A stretch of DNA of 64,000 bases from an uncultured Bacteroidales bacterium (lineage in GTDB: Bacteria; Bacteroidota; Bacteroidia; Bacteroidales; F082). Below, one piece after another: positions 32,318 to 41,093 of this stretch; positions within the stretch are counted from its first letter, which is position 1, and every line of letters begins with the position of its first letter. The notes under the pieces are model-generated. The model had not been told where the DNA came from. It did not search any database and saw nothing but the letters and a program-made list of their open reading frames with translations. The position numbers and the translations under genes are program-made. The DNA lies in the NCBI GenBank assembly GCA_947304185.1, contig CAMZAM010000011.1, forward strand, positions 1-64,000. The letters are read 5' to 3'.

Positions 32318-34199
32318 ACGATTTGTTATAACGATATTGATGGCCGTTTTCTGCCTGACAAACGGCTGGTCACAAGAATATCTGACAGGCTTCAATGGTG
32401 GTATCCCCGAGGATAATCAGACGGTATCGCGTGATGAAGCGGTCGTCACACTACCTTTCTTCGATGATTTCACCAAGCATGGTCTTTATCCCGACGAGGC
32501 TAAATGGCAGAGAGGCAACGTCTTCGCGAATTCCAGCTTCCCTAAGATGCCTGTCAACTATAGGTCGGCTACCCTCGATGTTATCGACCGCTACGGAAAG
32601 GTCTACTCAAGAGGCAGCAGCAACCCATTCATCGGCGACACCCTTATGTCGGTGAGAATACGTCTCGATAGTGTTGATAATCAGGCTATTACGCCAGCCG
32701 ATTCGTTGTATTTCAGCTTTTACTACCAGCCGGGAGGCTTCGGCGACAGTCCAGAACGTGACGACTCACTGGTGCTTAAGTTCGGCTACAACGACAACGA
32801 CAGCATTTTATGGCGTCATATCTGGTCGACAGAAGGACAGAGCTATGAATCATTCGTCGATTCACTCGGCAGCAATAAGTATTTCAAAAAGGTGATGATT
32901 CCTATCACCGACGAATGCTACTTTACCGATGAGTTTTATGTGATGTTCTATAACTACGGAACACTGCCAACCACAATGTATCCTAACGATAGGAGCAATA
33001 TGGACCAATGGAATATCGACTTTGTATATCTCGATAAAGACAGAAACATTGATAACGACACCTATCCTTTGGTGAGTTTTACAAATACCTCTCCGACATT
33101 CCTAAAGCGCTATAGCTCAATGCCTTACAGGCATTATAAGGATAATCCGATAAATGAAATCGACAATATTTTCAATATGTATCTCACCAATCTGGATGTA
33201 AATACTCATGAGGTGCGTTACTATTGCGAAGTTGAAGACAACAACTCCGATTGGAGTTATATGTATACTTCCGATCCTTTTATCATCAATCAGTATTCGA
33301 ATTCTGGCGTGATGAAAGACTCGGTGGTTATGGGTAATTTCATCTATCCTTATAGTCTGTCGGTAGACTCCACGTCTTTTGCCATCCGTCATTATATCGA
33401 GGTCGTCGACGAGCACGGCAATGAAGTGGCTGGCGACTCAATAGTGGCAAAACAAGGCTTTTACAACTATTTTGCTTACGACGATGGTACTCCTGAGATG
33501 GGCTACGGACTGGTGCCTGGCGATACTTATTTCGCAGTGCAGTTCAAAGTAACTCAACTCGATACGCTGAGCGGAGTACAGATGCTGTTTAACCGCACTT
33601 TCAACAATGCGAATTTCAATTTCTTCGACATCGTGGTGTGGCGTGATAACAACGGCAAACCTGGTCAGGTTATCTATACTCTTGAAAATCAACGGCCTAA
33701 GTGGAATGATGACACATTTTATGGCTTCTCAAACTACCTCTTTGATGAGGTCGTGAAGGTAAATACGACTTTCTACGTTGGAATCCGTCAGCAATATAGC
33801 AAATCGATAAATATTGGTTTCGACACTTCGAAAGACAACCATCAGTATTGTTTTTACGATGTCGGCAATGGCTGGCAAAACACCTCTTATTCAGGCGCTA
33901 TCATGATTCGACCGGTTATGGGCACGAATCCATATTTTATTGGTATTGAAGAGAATCAGGAATCTGAAAATAAGCTTGCACTTTACCCTAATCCGGCAAA
34001 TAATGTTGTACGCATCGAAGGTGTCGACGGAAATATGGCCGATGAAGTTGTTATTTATGATCTCGCAGGCAGGGCTGTTAAGCTATATCAGTATTGTAAT
34101 GAATTGAATGTCAATGATTTGCAAAATGGTATTTATCTCTTGCGTGTTATCATGAATGATGGTTCTTTTGAAACATCTAAGTTATTGATTTCCAAATAA
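32307..34199 (+). CDS. Secreted protein with T9SS type A sorting domain
   Basis: A 630-residue exported protein. The signal peptide is about 1-23, ending NGWSQ. The N-terminal region (FFDDFTKHGLYPDEAKWQRGNVFANSSF) resembles a jelly-roll-like carbohydrate-binding or adhesin module. A second beta domain appears after residue 400 (AYDDGTPEMGYGLVPGDTYFAVQFKV). The last ~80 residues (LALYPNPANNVVRIEG to the end) form the T9SS sorting domain, with the usual GIYLLRV motif. No enzymatic motif was seen. It overlaps the PASTA gene by 11 nt and precedes rluD by 7 nt. Confidence 0.82.
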   Translation: MMNKRFVITILMAVFCLTNGWSQEYLTGFNGGIPEDNQTVSRDEAVVTLPFFDDFTKHGLYPDEAKWQRGNVFANSSFPKMPVNYRSATLDVIDRYGKVYSRGSSNPFIGDTLMSVRIRLDSVDNQAITPADSLYFSFYYQPGGFGDSPERDDSLVLKFGYNDNDSILWRHIWSTEGQSYESFVDSLGSNKYFKKVMIPITDECYFTDEFYVMFYNYGTLPTTMYPNDRSNMDQWNIDFVYLDKDRNIDNDTYPLVSFTNTSPTFLKRYSSMPYRHYKDNPINEIDNIFNMYLTNLDVNTHEVRYYCEVEDNNSDWSYMYTSDPFIINQYSNSGVMKDSVVMGNFIYPYSLSVDSTSFAIRHYIEVVDEHGNEVAGDSIVAKQGFYNYFAYDDGTPEMGYGLVPGDTYFAVQFKVTQLDTLSGVQMLFNRTFNNANFNFFDIVVWRDNNGKPGQVIYTLENQRPKWNDDTFYGFSNYLFDEVVKVNTTFYVGIRQQYSKSINIGFDTSKDNHQYCFYDVGNGWQNTSYSGAIMIRPVMGTNPYFIGIEENQESENKLALYPNPANNVVRIEGVDGNMADEVVIYDLAGRAVKLYQYCNELNVNDLQNGIYLLRVIMNDGSFETSKLLISK

Positions 34200-34206
34200 T
34201 TAAGAT

Positions 34207-35259
34207 ATGTCAGAGGATTTTGTGGGCGTACTTGGAGACAACACTGAAGAGAGTACTGAGCTTTTCGAGCATTTCAGAATTGTTGCCGATAAAGGTCAGA
34301 CCTTGACGCGTGTCGATAAGTTCCTGCAAAACCGATTGGAAAACGTTTCCCGTAACAGGGTTCAGAACGCTGCGAAAGCAGGTAGCATCCTCGTTAACGA
34401 CAAGCCGGTGAAGTCGAATTACAAGGTTAAGCCTTTCGACGTGGTCACCGTGGTGCTGGCATATCCTCCACGAGAAATAGTCATTACACCTGAAAACATC
34501 CAGCTTAACGTGGTTTATGAAGACGACGACGTCATAGTGGTGAACAAACAGGCAGGCTTGGTGGTGCATCCTGGTCACGGTAACTTCGATGGTACGCTGC
34601 TCAACGCTTTGGCATATCATTTTAAGGAAAACGGCTCAAAGGTCGACAACGGTTTCGGATATCTCGTGCATCGCATTGATAAGGATACCACGGGCCTGAT
34701 GATAGTGGCTAAGAACGAGACGGCGCAGACAGTGCTTGCAGCGCAGTTTTTTGAACATTCGATAACACGTCGTTATCAAGCTCTTGTTTGGGGTGATTTT
34801 GCTGAAGATGAAGGCACTATAGAAGGTAACATCGGGCGTTCGGTGCGCGACCGTGTGGCCATGGCGGTCTATCCCGACGGCAGCCAGGGTAAGGATGCAG
34901 TGACACACTACAAGGTGCTAGAGCGTTTCAACTACGTCACCTTGGTGGAATGCCGCCTCGAGACGGGACGTACTCATCAGATACGCGTGCACATGCAGTA
35001 TGCCGGACATCCTTTGTTCAACGATGCGCTCTACGGCGGCGACCGGATACTGAAAGGTACCACATTCTCGAAATATCGCCAGTTTATCGACAACTGCTTC
35101 AACGAGATACCACGTCACTGCCTGCACGCAAAGGTGCTCGGCTTTGTACATCCTACGACAGGGAAAGAGCTTTATTTCGACTCCCAGCTGCCGTCGGATA
35201 TGCTCGCGGTACTTGAGAAATGGCGTAATTATTTAAAGACAAGAACAGAAGAAAATTAA
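34207..35259 (+). CDS. rluD: RluA/RluD-family 23S rRNA pseudouridine synthase
   Basis: Isomerises specific uridines of 23S rRNA to pseudouridine. The 350-residue protein has an N-terminal S4 RNA-binding domain (about 33-90). The catalytic motif is HRIDKDTTG (155-163), with D158 as the catalytic Asp. The C-terminal LETGRTHQIRVHMQYAGHPLFND motif follows. The exact uridines modified (RluC- or RluD-like) are inferred from similarity only. Confidence 0.92.
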   Translation: MSEDFVGVLGDNTEESTELFEHFRIVADKGQTLTRVDKFLQNRLENVSRNRVQNAAKAGSILVNDKPVKSNYKVKPFDVVTVVLAYPPREIVITPENIQLNVVYEDDDVIVVNKQAGLVVHPGHGNFDGTLLNALAYHFKENGSKVDNGFGYLVHRIDKDTTGLMIVAKNETAQTVLAAQFFEHSITRRYQALVWGDFAEDEGTIEGNIGRSVRDRVAMAVYPDGSQGKDAVTHYKVLERFNYVTLVECRLETGRTHQIRVHMQYAGHPLFNDALYGGDRILKGTTFSKYRQFIDNCFNEIPRHCLHAKVLGFVHPTTGKELYFDSQLPSDMLAVLEKWRNYLKTRTEEN

Positions 35260-35264
35260 ACGAT

Positions 35265-36230
35265 ATGATAGTAATCACAGGCGCAGCCGGTTTCATAGCA
35301 AGCGTTGTGGCGGGATGCCTCAACGAGCAGGGCAGGGAAGACCTCGTCCTCGTCGATGACTTCTCAAAAAAACAGAAGGAAAGAAACTATATCAACAAGA
35401 AATATCAGTTTCTTTTAGACAGAAAAGAGCTTCATAACTGGTTGAAAATCAATCACGATAAAGTCGATTTTGTGGTGCATCTCGGCGCTCGCACCGACAC
35501 TACCGAGTTCGACTGGAACGTCTTTGTAGAATTGAATGTCGACTATACCGAAAAACTGTGGATGTTGTGCGCTGAATATCAGATTCCACTCGTATATGCC
35601 TCATCAGCAGCAACTTACGGTGGAGGAGAGTTGGGCTACAACGACAGCCACGACATTGTGGAGAAGCTGCAGCCGCTCAACCCTTACGGCCGCTCGAAAA
35701 ATGAGATCGACAAATGGATTCTCAAGCAGACGAAATGTCCTCCGTTTTGGGCTGGACTGAAGTTCTTCAACGTCTACGGCCCTAATGAATATCACAAAGG
35801 CCGTATGGCATCGGTGATTTTGCATTCATTCCATCAGATCGAGGAAAGCGGCGAGGTTAAGCTGTTCCGCTCACATCGTCCCGACTTTAAAGACGGCCAG
35901 CAGCTCCGTGATTTTATCTACGTGAAAGATATCGCCTCGGTCATCCTCTTCTTGATAGAAAAACGTCCTGAAAGCGGCCTCTATAACCTCGGAACAGGTC
36001 ACGCCCGCTCGTTTTACGACCTCGCGGCAAATACATTTAAGGCGATGGGAAAAGAAGTGAATATCAAGTTTATCGATACTCCGCTCGATATCCGCGATAA
36101 ATATCAGTATTTCACTGAAGCCAACATGTCAAAACTCCGTAAAGCGGGCTACGACAAGCCGTTCACCAGCCTTGAAGACGGTGTTTTCGATTACGTTACA
36201 AACTATTTGATGAAAGACGAGACATTCTAA
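35265..36230 (+). CDS. hldD: ADP-L-glycero-D-manno-heptose 6-epimerase
   Basis: Epimerises ADP-D,D-heptose to the L,D form used in the LPS inner core. The 321-residue SDR protein has the Rossmann start TGAAGFIAS (5-13), the catalytic YGRSK (Y141, K145) with upstream SSAATYG, and the HldD-specific FFNVYGPNEYHKGRMASV and DIRDKYQYFTEANMSKLRKAGY. The gap to rluD is 5 nt. A long inverted repeat follows the stop. Confidence 0.95.
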   Translation: MIVITGAAGFIASVVAGCLNEQGREDLVLVDDFSKKQKERNYINKKYQFLLDRKELHNWLKINHDKVDFVVHLGARTDTTEFDWNVFVELNVDYTEKLWMLCAEYQIPLVYASSAATYGGGELGYNDSHDIVEKLQPLNPYGRSKNEIDKWILKQTKCPPFWAGLKFFNVYGPNEYHKGRMASVILHSFHQIEESGEVKLFRSHRPDFKDGQQLRDFIYVKDIASVILFLIEKRPESGLYNLGTGHARSFYDLAANTFKAMGKEVNIKFIDTPLDIRDKYQYFTEANMSKLRKAGYDKPFTSLEDGVFDYVTNYLMKDETF

Positions 36231-36236
36231 CAATCC

Positions 36237-36351
36237 CGTCATTTCGACTGGAGTGTAATGAAATGGAACGTAATGGAGAAATCTCCGACAAATGAATCTG
36301 TATCAATTGTCGGAGATTTCTCGACTTCACTCCGTTTCGCTCGAAATGACG
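36237..36351. repeat. Long intergenic inverted repeat (REP/MITE-like)
   Basis: The element starts with CGTCATTTCGA (36237) and ends with TCGAAATGACG (36351). Its inner arms are GGAGAAATCTCCGACA (36275-36290) and TGTCGGAGATTTCTC (36308-36322), and they flank a short centre. It fills the convergent gap between hldD and merR. Its right arm (36312-36351) is the same sequence family as the piece inside prmC at 3238-3277. It encodes no protein. Small non-autonomous elements of this kind are common in Bacteroidota intergenic regions. Confidence 0.85.
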
Positions 36352-36357
36352 TGAATA

Positions 36358-36699
36358 TTACATTGATTTCTGTTTCTCCGCCAGCTTCTTGTCCAGATCG
36401 ACAAGGAATTCCTTCGCGTCGTTGAGCGTTCGAATCATCATGGCGTTTTCTTCCAGTTTGTCGAACTTTGTCTTCATGGCGTCTTTAGCACCCTGGATGG
36501 TGAATCCTTTCACCTTTACGAGTTGGTATATTATCTGCAGATAGCGCATGTCACGTTCTGTGAAGAGACGGTTTCCTTTGGTGCTTTTGCGCGGACGCAA
36601 CACGTCAAACTCGCTTTCCCAATAGCGTATGGTTGATGTCGGGACGTTAAACATCTCAGCGACTTCACCGATTCGATAATATAACTTCTTGACTTCCAT
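36358..36699 (-). CDS. MerR-family transcriptional regulator
   Basis: A 113-residue DNA-binding protein with a MerR winged helix at the N-terminus (YYRIGEVAEMFNVPTSTIRYWESEF, about residues 7-31, and the wing with KGNRLFTERDMRYL). A short C-terminal helix (about 80-113) serves for dimerisation, with no cysteine-rich or large effector domain. The ligand and targets are unknown. It starts 4 nt after the M23 peptidase stop on the same strand, so it is probably cotranscribed with that cell-wall gene. Confidence 0.88.
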   Translation of the reverse strand: MEVKKLYYRIGEVAEMFNVPTSTIRYWESEFDVLRPRKSTKGNRLFTERDMRYLQIIYQLVKVKGFTIQGAKDAMKTKFDKLEENAMMIRTLNDAKEFLVDLDKKLAEKQKSM

Positions 36700-36703
36700 G
36701 ATA

Positions 36704-37675
36704 TTAATCCATTGTCATTGATGGTCTGTCCGACAACTCGAGAATCTTGTCATATTCTTCTGGCGTTAGGTCGTTGAAGAAGAAATTGACAGGATTTATA
36801 GCTTTGTCGTTTTTAATCACTTCATAATGCAGATGCGGAGCCGTCGATTTGCCGCTGTTGCCCATGTCAGCAATATGTTCGCCTCTCTTCACCTTCTGTC
36901 CTTCCTTGACATAGGCCTTGTTGATGTGAGCATATCTCGTCTTGTATCCGTATCCGTGGTTCACAATGATATTGTTGCCGTATCCGCTGTTGCCTTTGGT
37001 GACTTTTTCCACCACGCCGTCACCTGTTGCGTAGATATGCGTGCCGATAGGTCCCGCAAAGTCAATGCCGCTATGCAGCTTCTGAACCTTGTAGAACGGG
37101 TCGGTACGATAGCCGTAATGCGAGGAAATTCTGTAGATGTCAACGTCTTTTACCGGCATGATGGCAGGGATACAGCTTAGCATCAAGGCTTTGTTTTTTG
37201 CCATGTTATACACGTCGTCGAACGACTTCGACTGCACATTGATCTGACTCTCAATAATATCGATTTTCTTCGCGATATCAGTCACAATATTCGAGTTGGC
37301 ATAGCCGCCAAGCGCCTCATAACGGTTGGTGCCGCCATAACCTGCTTTTCTCACCGATGATGGGATAGGCTCAGCCTCAAAAATCATACGATAGATATTG
37401 TCGTCACGATCCTGCATCTCGCTGAGAAGCGCATTGATGTTCTCGATTCTATCGTTGACGATGTCGTATTGAAGCTTAAGATACTCAATCTCACGGGCTT
37501 GCATACGCTCTTTTGGCGAACCGATGGTGTTTTGGATGAGAGCTACAGTGCCGTAGCCGAGGATTCCCGCAACCAGAATAAACAACAACACTCTCCCGAC
37601 GCGCTTCTTTGAAGAAGGCGTATACTCTTCATAATCAAGAGTTTGTGGATTGTAGATGTATTTCTTTGTCGCCAT
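36704..37675 (-). CDS. M23 family metallopeptidase, membrane anchored
   Basis: A predicted peptidoglycan hydrolase of 323 residues from ATG 37675. A conserved cytoplasmic tip (MATKKYIYNPQTLDYEEY) is followed by one transmembrane helix (about 28-48), a coiled-coil stalk (about 55-90), and a C-terminal LytM/M23 domain. The domain has HSGIDF and HLHYEV, i.e. the HxxxD and HxH zinc ligands, so it looks catalytically complete. The in-frame start at 37720 is rejected because it overlaps the expected transcription start. Divergent from alaS and upstream of merR on the same strand. Confidence 0.92.
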   Translation of the reverse strand: MATKKYIYNPQTLDYEEYTPSSKKRVGRVLLFILVAGILGYGTVALIQNTIGSPKERMQAREIEYLKLQYDIVNDRIENINALLSEMQDRDDNIYRMIFEAEPIPSSVRKAGYGGTNRYEALGGYANSNIVTDIAKKIDIIESQINVQSKSFDDVYNMAKNKALMLSCIPAIMPVKDVDIYRISSHYGYRTDPFYKVQKLHSGIDFAGPIGTHIYATGDGVVEKVTKGNSGYGNNIIVNHGYGYKTRYAHINKAYVKEGQKVKRGEHIADMGNSGKSTAPHLHYEVIKNDKAINPVNFFFNDLTPEEYDKILELSDRPSMTMD

Positions 37676-37725
37676 TATTTTTCGATACTTATACTTAATA
37701 ACGAAAAAATTACGTTTCAAACGTG

Positions 37726-37756
37726 CAAAATTACAAAAAATTTCTTAAATTTGCAA
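37726..37756 (-). promoter_or_regulatory. Promoter of the M23-merR operon
   Basis: On the minus strand TTG (37756-37754), a 20-nt spacer and TAATTTTG (37733-37726). Its -33 element directly abuts the TTTG of the alaS -7 element (37750-37753), so the two divergent promoters are interleaved. Confidence 0.6.
37746..37753 (+). promoter_or_regulatory. -7 promoter element for alaS
   Basis: TAAATTTG matches TAnnTTTG, 31 nt before the alaS ATG. It lies within the spacer of the divergent M23 promoter. Confidence 0.55.
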
Positions 37757-37784
37757 ACTTTTTTATAGAAAAAATGAATTAATC

Positions 37785-40403
37785 ATGAGAGCTAACGAAA
37801 TTCGTAAGAGTTTTTTGGAGTTTTTTCAGTCGAAACAGCACCTTGTAGTGCCATCAGCACCTATAGTCGTAAAAAATGACCCGACCTTGATGTTCACCAA
37901 TGCCGGCATGAACCAGTTTAAGGATGTATTCTTGGGCAATAATCCCCGTAAGGCGCCGCGTGTATGTGACATCCAGAAGTGCCTTCGTGTATCTGGTAAG
38001 CACAACGATCTCGAAGAAGTGGGCCGTGACACCTACCATCACACCATGTTTGAGATGATGGGCAACTGGTCGTTTGGCGACTATTTCAAGAAAGAAGCCA
38101 TCGCCTGGGGCTGGGAGTTCCTCACCGACGTGATGAAAATCGACAAGGATAAGCTGTATGTCACAGTGTTTGGCGGTGATGAGAAAGACGGAATGGCTCC
38201 TGACCAAGAGGCTTACGAGTTTTGGAAAGAACACGTCGACGAGTCAAGGATAATCTACGGCTCGAAGAAAGACAACTTCTGGGAGATGGGCGAGACAGGC
38301 CCTTGCGGACCATGCTCTGAGATTCATATCGACATCCGTGACGATGAGGCCCGTAAGAAAATCAACGGCCGCGACCTTGTAAATAAGGATGATCCTGAAG
38401 TTATCGAGATTTGGAACCTCGTGTTCATGCAATATAACCGTCTTGCCAATGGCACCCTCGTGGATCTTCCGGCAAAACACGTCGACACAGGCATGGGCTT
38501 TGAACGTCTCGTCCGCGTGATGCAAGGCAAGAAGTCGAACTACGACACCGACGTCTTCACCCCTATAATCAATGAGATATCGCAGCTTTCTGGTATTACA
38601 TACGGTAAAGATGAAAAAGCGGATATAGCTATGCGAGTCGTGGCCGACCATCTGCGTGCTGTCAGCTTCGCTATAACAGACGGCCAGTTGCCTTCAAACA
38701 ACGGTGCTGGCTATGTTATCAGACGAATCTTGCGTCGTGCTGTGCGTTACGGCTACACTTTCCTTAAATTCACCGAACCGTTTGTCTACAAACTGTTACC
38801 GGTGCTCGTCCGTGAGATGGGTGAACAGTATCCTGAGATAAAAGCTCAAGAGAAACTTGTCACGAAGGTGATTTTTGAGGAAGAGGCATCGTTCCTGCGC
38901 ACTTTGGCATTGGGAATCAAGCGTTTCGAGAATTATGTGGAACAGAATAAAGGTGCAAAACTCATTGACGGCGCTTTCGCCTTCGAACTGTTCGACACCT
39001 ATGGTTTCCCTGTCGACTTAACCAACCTCATGGCTGAGGAGAAAGGTCTGGAAGTCGATATGGAAGGCTTCAACAATAACCTCAAGGAGCAGAAAGACCG
39101 TTCACGCAAGGCAGCCGAGAAGATGTCGGGCGACTGGGTCGAGCTGATTCATGAAGACAAACCTACCACATTCGTCGGTTATACCGAGATGGAATGTGAA
39201 GCTAAGATATTGAAATTCAGAGAGGTTGTCGCTAAAGGCAAGAAACATTTCGAGATTGTACTCGACAAGACTCCATTCTATGCCGAGATGGGCGGTCAGG
39301 TAGGCGATAAAGGTGTGTTAGTATCTGAGAATGAGACACTTAACGTCGTGAACACCGTTAAGGAGAACGACCTGAGCATACATATCACCGATGCACTTCC
39401 ACAGCAGCCTGAGGCAGTGTTTACAGCTAAAGTCGACGAGGAACGCCGTCTGAAGATCGAGGCTAACCACACAGCCACTCACTTGATGCACGCTGCTCTT
39501 CGTCAGGTGCTTGGGACACATGTCGAACAGAAAGGCTCGATGGTCGACGATGAGCGTCTGCGTTTCGACTTCAGTCACTTCGCCAAGATGACCGACGAAG
39601 AGATTCGTAAGGTTGAAACAATTGTAAATCAGAAGATTAGAGAAGATCTGTTAAACGAGACAGCTGTCGACGTGCCTATCGATGAAGCCCGTAACATGGG
39701 CGCGATGGCGTTGTTTGGCGAGAAGTACGGCGACAAGGTGCGCGTCGTGAAGTTCGGTGAAGGCTATTCATGCGAACTCTGCGGTGGCACTCACATCGCA
39801 TCGACAGGCCGCATCGGAGCGTTCAAGATCCTTACCGAAGGAGCGATAGCAGCTGGCGTGCGTCGTATCGAAGCGATAACAGGCGAAGCAGTCCTCGAAT
39901 ATCTTGATAATCAGATAGATACACTCAATAAGATTAAAGGTCTGGTGAAGCAGACGGGCGACGTGGTGAAGGCTGTCGAGACGCTTTCGGCACAAAACAC
40001 AATGCTCCAGAAGAAGGTTGAGGCTATGATGATGGCACAGGCTGTAAGCGATGCAAAGAACGCCTACGGAAAAGCTAATGATTGGAACGGTCATAAAGTC
40101 GTAGTCGCCCGTATCGATGCCGACATGAATCAGATGCGTAATATCGCCTCGGCTTTGAAAGATATTGATAGTGAAGCGGTTGCCATCATGGGCGGCGTGT
40201 TTGAAGACAAACCAGCCCTCTGTGTGATGATTCCTCAAAGCCTCGTCGATAACCAAAAGATGGACGCTGGCGCCATGGTACGTGAAGCCGCTAAGGAGAT
40301 CCAAGGTGGCGGCGGTGGACAGAAGACTCTGGCTACTGCCGGAGGCAAAAACGCAGCTGGCATCGACAAAGCTATCGAGATTCTTAAAAACAGCTTGAAA
40401 TAA
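37785..40403 (+). CDS. alaS: Alanine--tRNA ligase
   Basis: Class II synthetase that charges tRNA-Ala and clears mischarged Ser and Gly. At 872 residues it is full length. The catalytic core begins with FFQSKQHLVVPSAPIVVKNDPTLMFTNAGMNQFKDVFLG. The editing domain holds the zinc ligands HTATH (about residues 561-565) and CELCGGTH (about 663-670). The C-terminal domain ends with the glycine-rich GGGGGQKTLATAGGK of the C-Ala domain. A lipoprotein gene starts 3 nt after the stop. Confidence 0.97.
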   Translation: MRANEIRKSFLEFFQSKQHLVVPSAPIVVKNDPTLMFTNAGMNQFKDVFLGNNPRKAPRVCDIQKCLRVSGKHNDLEEVGRDTYHHTMFEMMGNWSFGDYFKKEAIAWGWEFLTDVMKIDKDKLYVTVFGGDEKDGMAPDQEAYEFWKEHVDESRIIYGSKKDNFWEMGETGPCGPCSEIHIDIRDDEARKKINGRDLVNKDDPEVIEIWNLVFMQYNRLANGTLVDLPAKHVDTGMGFERLVRVMQGKKSNYDTDVFTPIINEISQLSGITYGKDEKADIAMRVVADHLRAVSFAITDGQLPSNNGAGYVIRRILRRAVRYGYTFLKFTEPFVYKLLPVLVREMGEQYPEIKAQEKLVTKVIFEEEASFLRTLALGIKRFENYVEQNKGAKLIDGAFAFELFDTYGFPVDLTNLMAEEKGLEVDMEGFNNNLKEQKDRSRKAAEKMSGDWVELIHEDKPTTFVGYTEMECEAKILKFREVVAKGKKHFEIVLDKTPFYAEMGGQVGDKGVLVSENETLNVVNTVKENDLSIHITDALPQQPEAVFTAKVDEERRLKIEANHTATHLMHAALRQVLGTHVEQKGSMVDDERLRFDFSHFAKMTDEEIRKVETIVNQKIREDLLNETAVDVPIDEARNMGAMALFGEKYGDKVRVVKFGEGYSCELCGGTHIASTGRIGAFKILTEGAIAAGVRRIEAITGEAVLEYLDNQIDTLNKIKGLVKQTGDVVKAVETLSAQNTMLQKKVEAMMMAQAVSDAKNAYGKANDWNGHKVVVARIDADMNQMRNIASALKDIDSEAVAIMGGVFEDKPALCVMIPQSLVDNQKMDAGAMVREAAKEIQGGGGGQKTLATAGGKNAAGIDKAIEILKNSLK

Positions 40404-40405
40404 TA

Positions 40406-41086
40406 GTGAAACGTAACATCACCATAATCAGCGTTTTCATAGGAATAATTATTTTATTCCTTCTTGGCTGCAAGAAAGGCTCTAACGACACTATTGCTTT
40501 TGTCGGAACTGAGAGCGGGATGGTGTCATGTTACGATATTTACCCCCAGCAGTATTTCCCTTATGCAGGATGTGATTATGACACTCTTCTGTTTCCGCCC
40601 GATGTCGTTGGAGAATACGAGATGATTCATCCGACATATAGCGGCACGTACGAGTATTATGAACAAGTCTCACATCAGTATAAACCATACCCCTCACAAA
40701 CTTATGCCACTCTGAGTAGAAGATCGATGTATATTATCATTGAAGATCAGGTAAATGGTATGGCAAAGATTCGTTTTTCCTTCAAAAAGAACGATGAATC
40801 CAACTATAAAGATTGGTATGAGCAGGATGCATATATTTACGGAAATGTGTATTCTGATGATAAATCTAATTTCATATTATGTTATGATAATACCGAATAT
40901 GCAGGTAATGCCAATTATTATAGAGGTAATATCATAAAAGGTGTTGTAGATACTGACGGTATACATGATATTGAGGTTTGGAGCATCATAAAAGAAAGGA
41001 AGTTCGGTGGTGATGAATATCAAGGATTATTACAGCTTTATGGTTATGAGCATGCAGTTCATAATCTTGCTGTAAGAAGGAAATGA
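40406..41086 (+). CDS. Lipoprotein of unknown function
   Basis: A 226-residue predicted lipoprotein; the hydrophobic leader ends in LLGC (lipobox, C22), followed by KKGSN. The start is GTG at 40406, three bases after the alaS stop. The mature part is rich in Tyr, Asp and Ser and looks all-beta. No catalytic motif or known domain was recognised. The next gene, a beta-barrel protein, starts 8 nt later, suggesting the two act together at the outer membrane. Confidence 0.7.
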   Translation: MKRNITIISVFIGIIILFLLGCKKGSNDTIAFVGTESGMVSCYDIYPQQYFPYAGCDYDTLLFPPDVVGEYEMIHPTYSGTYEYYEQVSHQYKPYPSQTYATLSRRSMYIIIEDQVNGMAKIRFSFKKNDESNYKDWYEQDAYIYGNVYSDDKSNFILCYDNTEYAGNANYYRGNIIKGVVDTDGIHDIEVWSIIKERKFGGDEYQGLLQLYGYEHAVHNLAVRRK

Positions 41087-41093
41087 ATTTGGC

